Below, piece after piece: positions 61,628 through 64,000 of a DNA stretch of 64,000 nt. This DNA is from Planctomycetota bacterium. GTDB lineage: Bacteria; Planctomycetota; UBA8742; UBA2392. Position 1 is the stretch's first letter. The number at the start of each line of letters is the position of its first letter. The notes under the pieces were generated by a model. That model was not told the origin of the DNA and did not search any database. It saw only the letters and a program-made list of their open reading frames with translations. The DNA is taken from NCBI GenBank assembly GCA_016712285.1, contig JADJRK010000001.1, positions 2,294,001 to 2,358,000 of the forward strand, given 5' to 3'. A program made the position numbers and the translations under genes.

Positions 61628-61703
61628 TGGCACCCCGGGCAGGAATCGGACCTGCGACCTGCGGTTTAGGAAACCGCTGCTCTATCCACTGAGCTACCGG
61701 GGC
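61628..61703 (-). tRNA. tRNA-Arg (anticodon CCT)
   Basis: 76 nt on the minus strand with a 7-bp acceptor stem GCCCCGG/CCGGGGT (one G-U), D-loop AGCTCAGTGGATAGAGC, anticodon stem GCGGT-TTCCTAA-ACCGC (anticodon CCT, reads AGG), T-arm and an encoded CCA (complement of 61628-61630). Confidence 0.95.
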
Positions 61704-61748
61704 GTGGCTTCACTCTAACAACGCGCCCCTGCGCGAAAAGGTTGCGGG

Positions 61749-63287
61749 CTATCGGCGCTCGGTGCTGCGGAACACACGCACGGCGCGAAACCTTGCCGTG
61801 CCATCGCTGAGCCGGTAGTTCTGGTCAAGGCGCTGCTGCACCTTGCGTGCCAGGGCCGCGTTGTTGGTGCGCGGGTCGCCTTGCAGCACAGCCGCCACGT
61901 CGCGCCTGACATCTTCTTTCAGCGAAGACTCGAACTCCTGCCAGTTGGCACGCCGGGCAGCCTCGTCCGCTCCGGCAAACTGGAACTGCACCTGCCAGTT
62001 CTCGTCGCCCGCCGGCGTAACGAAGCTGACCGGCAGGTCATACGGGTTGGGCACGCTGCTTTCCTGCACCGACGCGGGCGCTCCGCCGCTTGGCTGCTGT
62101 GCACCGTTGTTGCCGCCAAAGATCATGACCAGCGCGATGATGCCGCCAATGATCAGCGCCAACACGATGCTGAGTATGGTCACCTTCACCCAGCTCAATG
62201 GCGCGCCGCCGCGGACTTCGCCCGTGCTGCCATTGACCAGCACGTTGTAGGCCTTGTCCTTGAAGCGATAACTCATGATGAACACGGGCAGCAGTACGTG
62301 CTTGAAGCTCTGGCCCCAGAAGTTCGTGTTCACGCTTAGAAAGCGATGCGTGTCGCCGGGCACGTCGCGCGCGCAGCGCGAGTGGCACTCGCCGCGAATG
62401 CCTGTCTCGGCGATGCTCCAGCACTCTTTCAGGTCCATGCTGTAGCGTTCGGCGCGAAAGCCCGCGAGGTACTTGCTGTCGTAAGGCACCAGCGACTTGG
62501 TCGGGAACGGCTCAATCTGCTGCATCAGCTTTTGCAGGTCCGTCCCGTAGTACTGGCGCGATGCGCACACCAGCCAGTCATCAAAGAAGTCACGGCGCTG
62601 GCCGCTGGTCCAGACCCAGCGCACCTTGCGCACCTGGCGCGTCTGGCGCCGACCCTGGCTGTCTGTGTAACTCTGCGTCACGTAGTAGTAGTAGCCCGCC
62701 TGCGCCGTCCAGCTTGAGTGGCTCTGGGTGTCGTAGGTCCAGAACGGCACGTACACGCCGTGCAGGTCCTCCACGTTTGCGCGCTGCTGCAAGGCACTGG
62801 GTCGCACCAGCTTGACCCACAACCGGCCCCAGAAACCGTCGCCACCGTTCAGCCACTTGCGAAACTTCTCTACCGCGTCAGCGCCCTTGAACTGAAATGG
62901 CAGCAGGCCCTCCGGCTGCAGCACACCGGGTGGCAGTTCTTCTTCAATAATGCGTTTGCCGCCGCAGTAATCGCAGCGGGCGGTGTGGCCCCCGGTGTCG
63001 ACAATGATGTCCGCGCCGCAGTCCTGGCATTTGACTTCGCGCTTGCCCTGGGTCTGCACGTGCTGCGCGTGGCCCAGATAGCGGGCAATGGCGTCGTTCA
63101 GGTCGTACTCAATGACCGCGGCGCCTTCACGCACCTCAATCGCCTGCGTGTGGCCGCAGTAACCGCAGACGAGCTCGCGGGCGCCGGGCTTGAATTCAAG
63201 GTCCGCCCCGCAGCCGGTACATGGCAGCGTGGAAACGCTTGTCTTGTTGCCCTCTACGGGGCCGTCGTCGTTGTCGAATTCGCCCAT
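61749..63287 (-). CDS. Zinc-ribbon membrane protein
   Basis: A 512-residue protein with zinc-ribbon pairs near the N-terminus (CTGC and CGYC at about 23-44; CQDC and CDYC at about 88-107), a middle domain containing YVPFWTYD and DWLVCASR, and one membrane helix (about 369-391, LSIVLALIIGGIIALVMIF). The layout matches a family of membrane proteins annotated as zinc-ribbon or primosomal-protein-N'-like domain proteins; their function is unknown. A C-terminal extracytoplasmic domain of ~115 residues follows. Confidence 0.7.
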   Translation of the reverse strand: MGEFDNDDGPVEGNKTSVSTLPCTGCGADLEFKPGARELVCGYCGHTQAIEVREGAAVIEYDLNDAIARYLGHAQHVQTQGKREVKCQDCGADIIVDTGGHTARCDYCGGKRIIEEELPPGVLQPEGLLPFQFKGADAVEKFRKWLNGGDGFWGRLWVKLVRPSALQQRANVEDLHGVYVPFWTYDTQSHSSWTAQAGYYYYVTQSYTDSQGRRQTRQVRKVRWVWTSGQRRDFFDDWLVCASRQYYGTDLQKLMQQIEPFPTKSLVPYDSKYLAGFRAERYSMDLKECWSIAETGIRGECHSRCARDVPGDTHRFLSVNTNFWGQSFKHVLLPVFIMSYRFKDKAYNVLVNGSTGEVRGGAPLSWVKVTILSIVLALIIGGIIALVMIFGGNNGAQQPSGGAPASVQESSVPNPYDLPVSFVTPAGDENWQVQFQFAGADEAARRANWQEFESSLKEDVRRDVAAVLQGDPRTNNAALARKVQQRLDQNYRLSDGTARFRAVRVFRSTERR

Positions 63288-63434
63288 GGGGCTTTCCTTT
63301 TAATAGCAACAGGCCCCCGGGGCGAGAGCCATGAATGACCCCCACCCCCGCTTTTCGTGAACACGCACAGCGCCCAATCCGTAGTATCATTAGCCGTCCC
63401 GGCGTGCGGCGCCGGGGCTATTGGGAGAAATGCC

Positions 63435-64000
63435 ATGCGTCACCTGCTATGGATGCTGCTGCTTGCCGGTTCGCCCGTGTTTGCCGCCGAGGCTTACCCT
63501 GAAGCCCGCCTGTCGGTAGTGCAGGATGCCGGCGACGAAGGCGAAGAAACGGTCGAATCCTGGCTCGTCGACGCCAACATGGCTGCCGACAGTGGCCGCT
63601 ACGCAGCCGCCAAGCTCGACTTCAAGAAGGCCGTCAAGGAAGACCCGGCCCACCAGGCGGCTGCACGCGGTTTGGCAGAAGTCTATGTGCAGACCGGCGA
63701 CTACAAGCTTGCCCAGAAAGCTCTTGAGGGCTGCATCGCCGCCGCCGAGAAGGATGGCGCCGCCGTCGAGCCCCGCACGCGCATTGCACTGGCGCGCATC
63801 CTGTTTACCCGCGGCGAGTACTCCGCCGTCGAAAAGATCGCCGACGCCTTGAGCGCAGAGGCGGCCGCTGAAGCCAAGGCCGCCACCCCGCGCGGCGATG
63901 TCGTGCTGGCTGCCATCGACGGGGCCGTGCTCAAGGGCAACCTGCTGCGCACACAGGGCCTGTATGATGATGCAATCAAGCTCTATGCCACGGTGCGCGA
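63435..64000 (+). CDS. TPR-repeat periplasmic protein (3' truncated by window)
   Basis: ATG 63435 follows GGGAGAA (63423-63429). The first 18 residues are a signal peptide ending VFAAE. Residues 40 onward show helix pairs with TPR spacing (for example ADSGRYAAAKLDFKKAVKEDPAH). The frame is open to the end of the window (188 codons). It is probably a periplasmic scaffold protein, with the C-terminus outside. Confidence 0.75.
   Translation, partial: MRHLLWMLLLAGSPVFAAEAYPEARLSVVQDAGDEGEETVESWLVDANMAADSGRYAAAKLDFKKAVKEDPAHQAAARGLAEVYVQTGDYKLAQKALEGCIAAAEKDGAAVEPRTRIALARILFTRGEYSAVEKIADALSAEAAAEAKAATPRGDVVLAAIDGAVLKGNLLRTQGLYDDAIKLYATVR

Noticed and set aside
61251..61669. Short frames in the 143-bp repeats
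   Set aside because: They are repeats of one another and translations of the tRNA-derived unit, not genes.
1..64000. CRISPR array, prophage, transposase or IS element
   Set aside because: No regularly spaced direct repeats with variable spacers and no transposase or phage structural gene is visible.

Overview
The window is a GC-rich (mostly >60% GC) bacterial chromosome segment, gene-dense and with many ATGA/TGATG start-stop overlaps. A paired DUF1800/DUF1501 operon, many lipoproteins, kelch/Ig-type surface proteins and MacB-like exporters suggest a Planctomycetota-like or related diderm lineage. That placement is inference; no rRNA or phylogenetic marker is present. The only RNA gene I can see is a tRNA-Arg(CCT).

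Region 1 (1-11.4 kb) is mostly housekeeping and envelope genes: lipoproteins, a GGDEF diguanylate cyclase, siroheme synthase (precorrin-2 dehydrogenase), a CDGSH/ferredoxin protein, an outer-membrane barrel, a PP2C phosphatase, a polyprenyl synthase and a secreted metacaspase with an EF-hand loop and two Tudor-like repeats. Region 2 (11.6-16.2 kb) is a four-gene MacB/HlyD-type ABC exporter. Its first permease has two in-frame TGA codons, best explained as selenocysteine. Region 3 (16.2-27 kb) holds two B12-type radical SAM genes, cysteine synthase, a compact periplasmic nitrate reductase operon (napA, tetraheme napC, small membrane protein), an NnrS fusion and an FmdE-like protein.

Region 4 (27-38.7 kb) is a minus-strand operon for ATP-dependent anaerobic benzoyl-CoA degradation: had, oah, dch, bcrC, bcrB, bcrA, bcrD, a FabG-type reductase and two hemerythrin-domain proteins. 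Upstream lie tryptophanase and two Rrf2 (NsrR/IscR-like) Fe-S regulators. Region 5 (39.3-46.5 kb) has an alginate-type porin and an operon DUF1800-DUF1501-qNOR-like-QueD. The qNOR-like protein has His-Asn and Gln where quinol NO reductases have His-His and Glu at the FeB site. These are the changes I associate with nitric oxide dismutase (NOD), which would produce O2 and N2 from NO.

Region 6 (46.6-61.2 kb) continues the nitrogen-oxide machinery: a NosR/NapH-like ferredoxin, a third radical SAM protein, a monoheme cytochrome c and cd1 nitrite reductase NirS. Next is a heme-copper operon of eNOR type (subunit I with Gln at the cross-linked Tyr position, CuA subunit II, Sco) with a cytochrome b/ferredoxin/MvhD-like fusion, then a kelch-like lipoprotein. 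Region 7 (61.2-64 kb) has a tandem 143-bp repeat carrying the 3' end of the adjacent tRNA-Arg, a zinc-ribbon membrane protein and the start of a TPR protein.

Together the genes encode nitrate -> nitrite -> NO reduction, two different NO-consuming heme-copper enzymes, NO-responsive proteins, and an oxygen-sensitive aromatic pathway. A degenerate site (RGATA-N4-KATNY, sometimes palindromic GGATA-N4-TATCC) recurs just upstream of nirS, the eNOR operon, nnrS, the radical SAM genes, the porin, the bcr operon and an rrf2 gene. This suggests a shared NO/anoxia regulon. The most notable proposal is an intra-aerobic (NO-dismutating) denitrifier that also degrades aromatics anaerobically.
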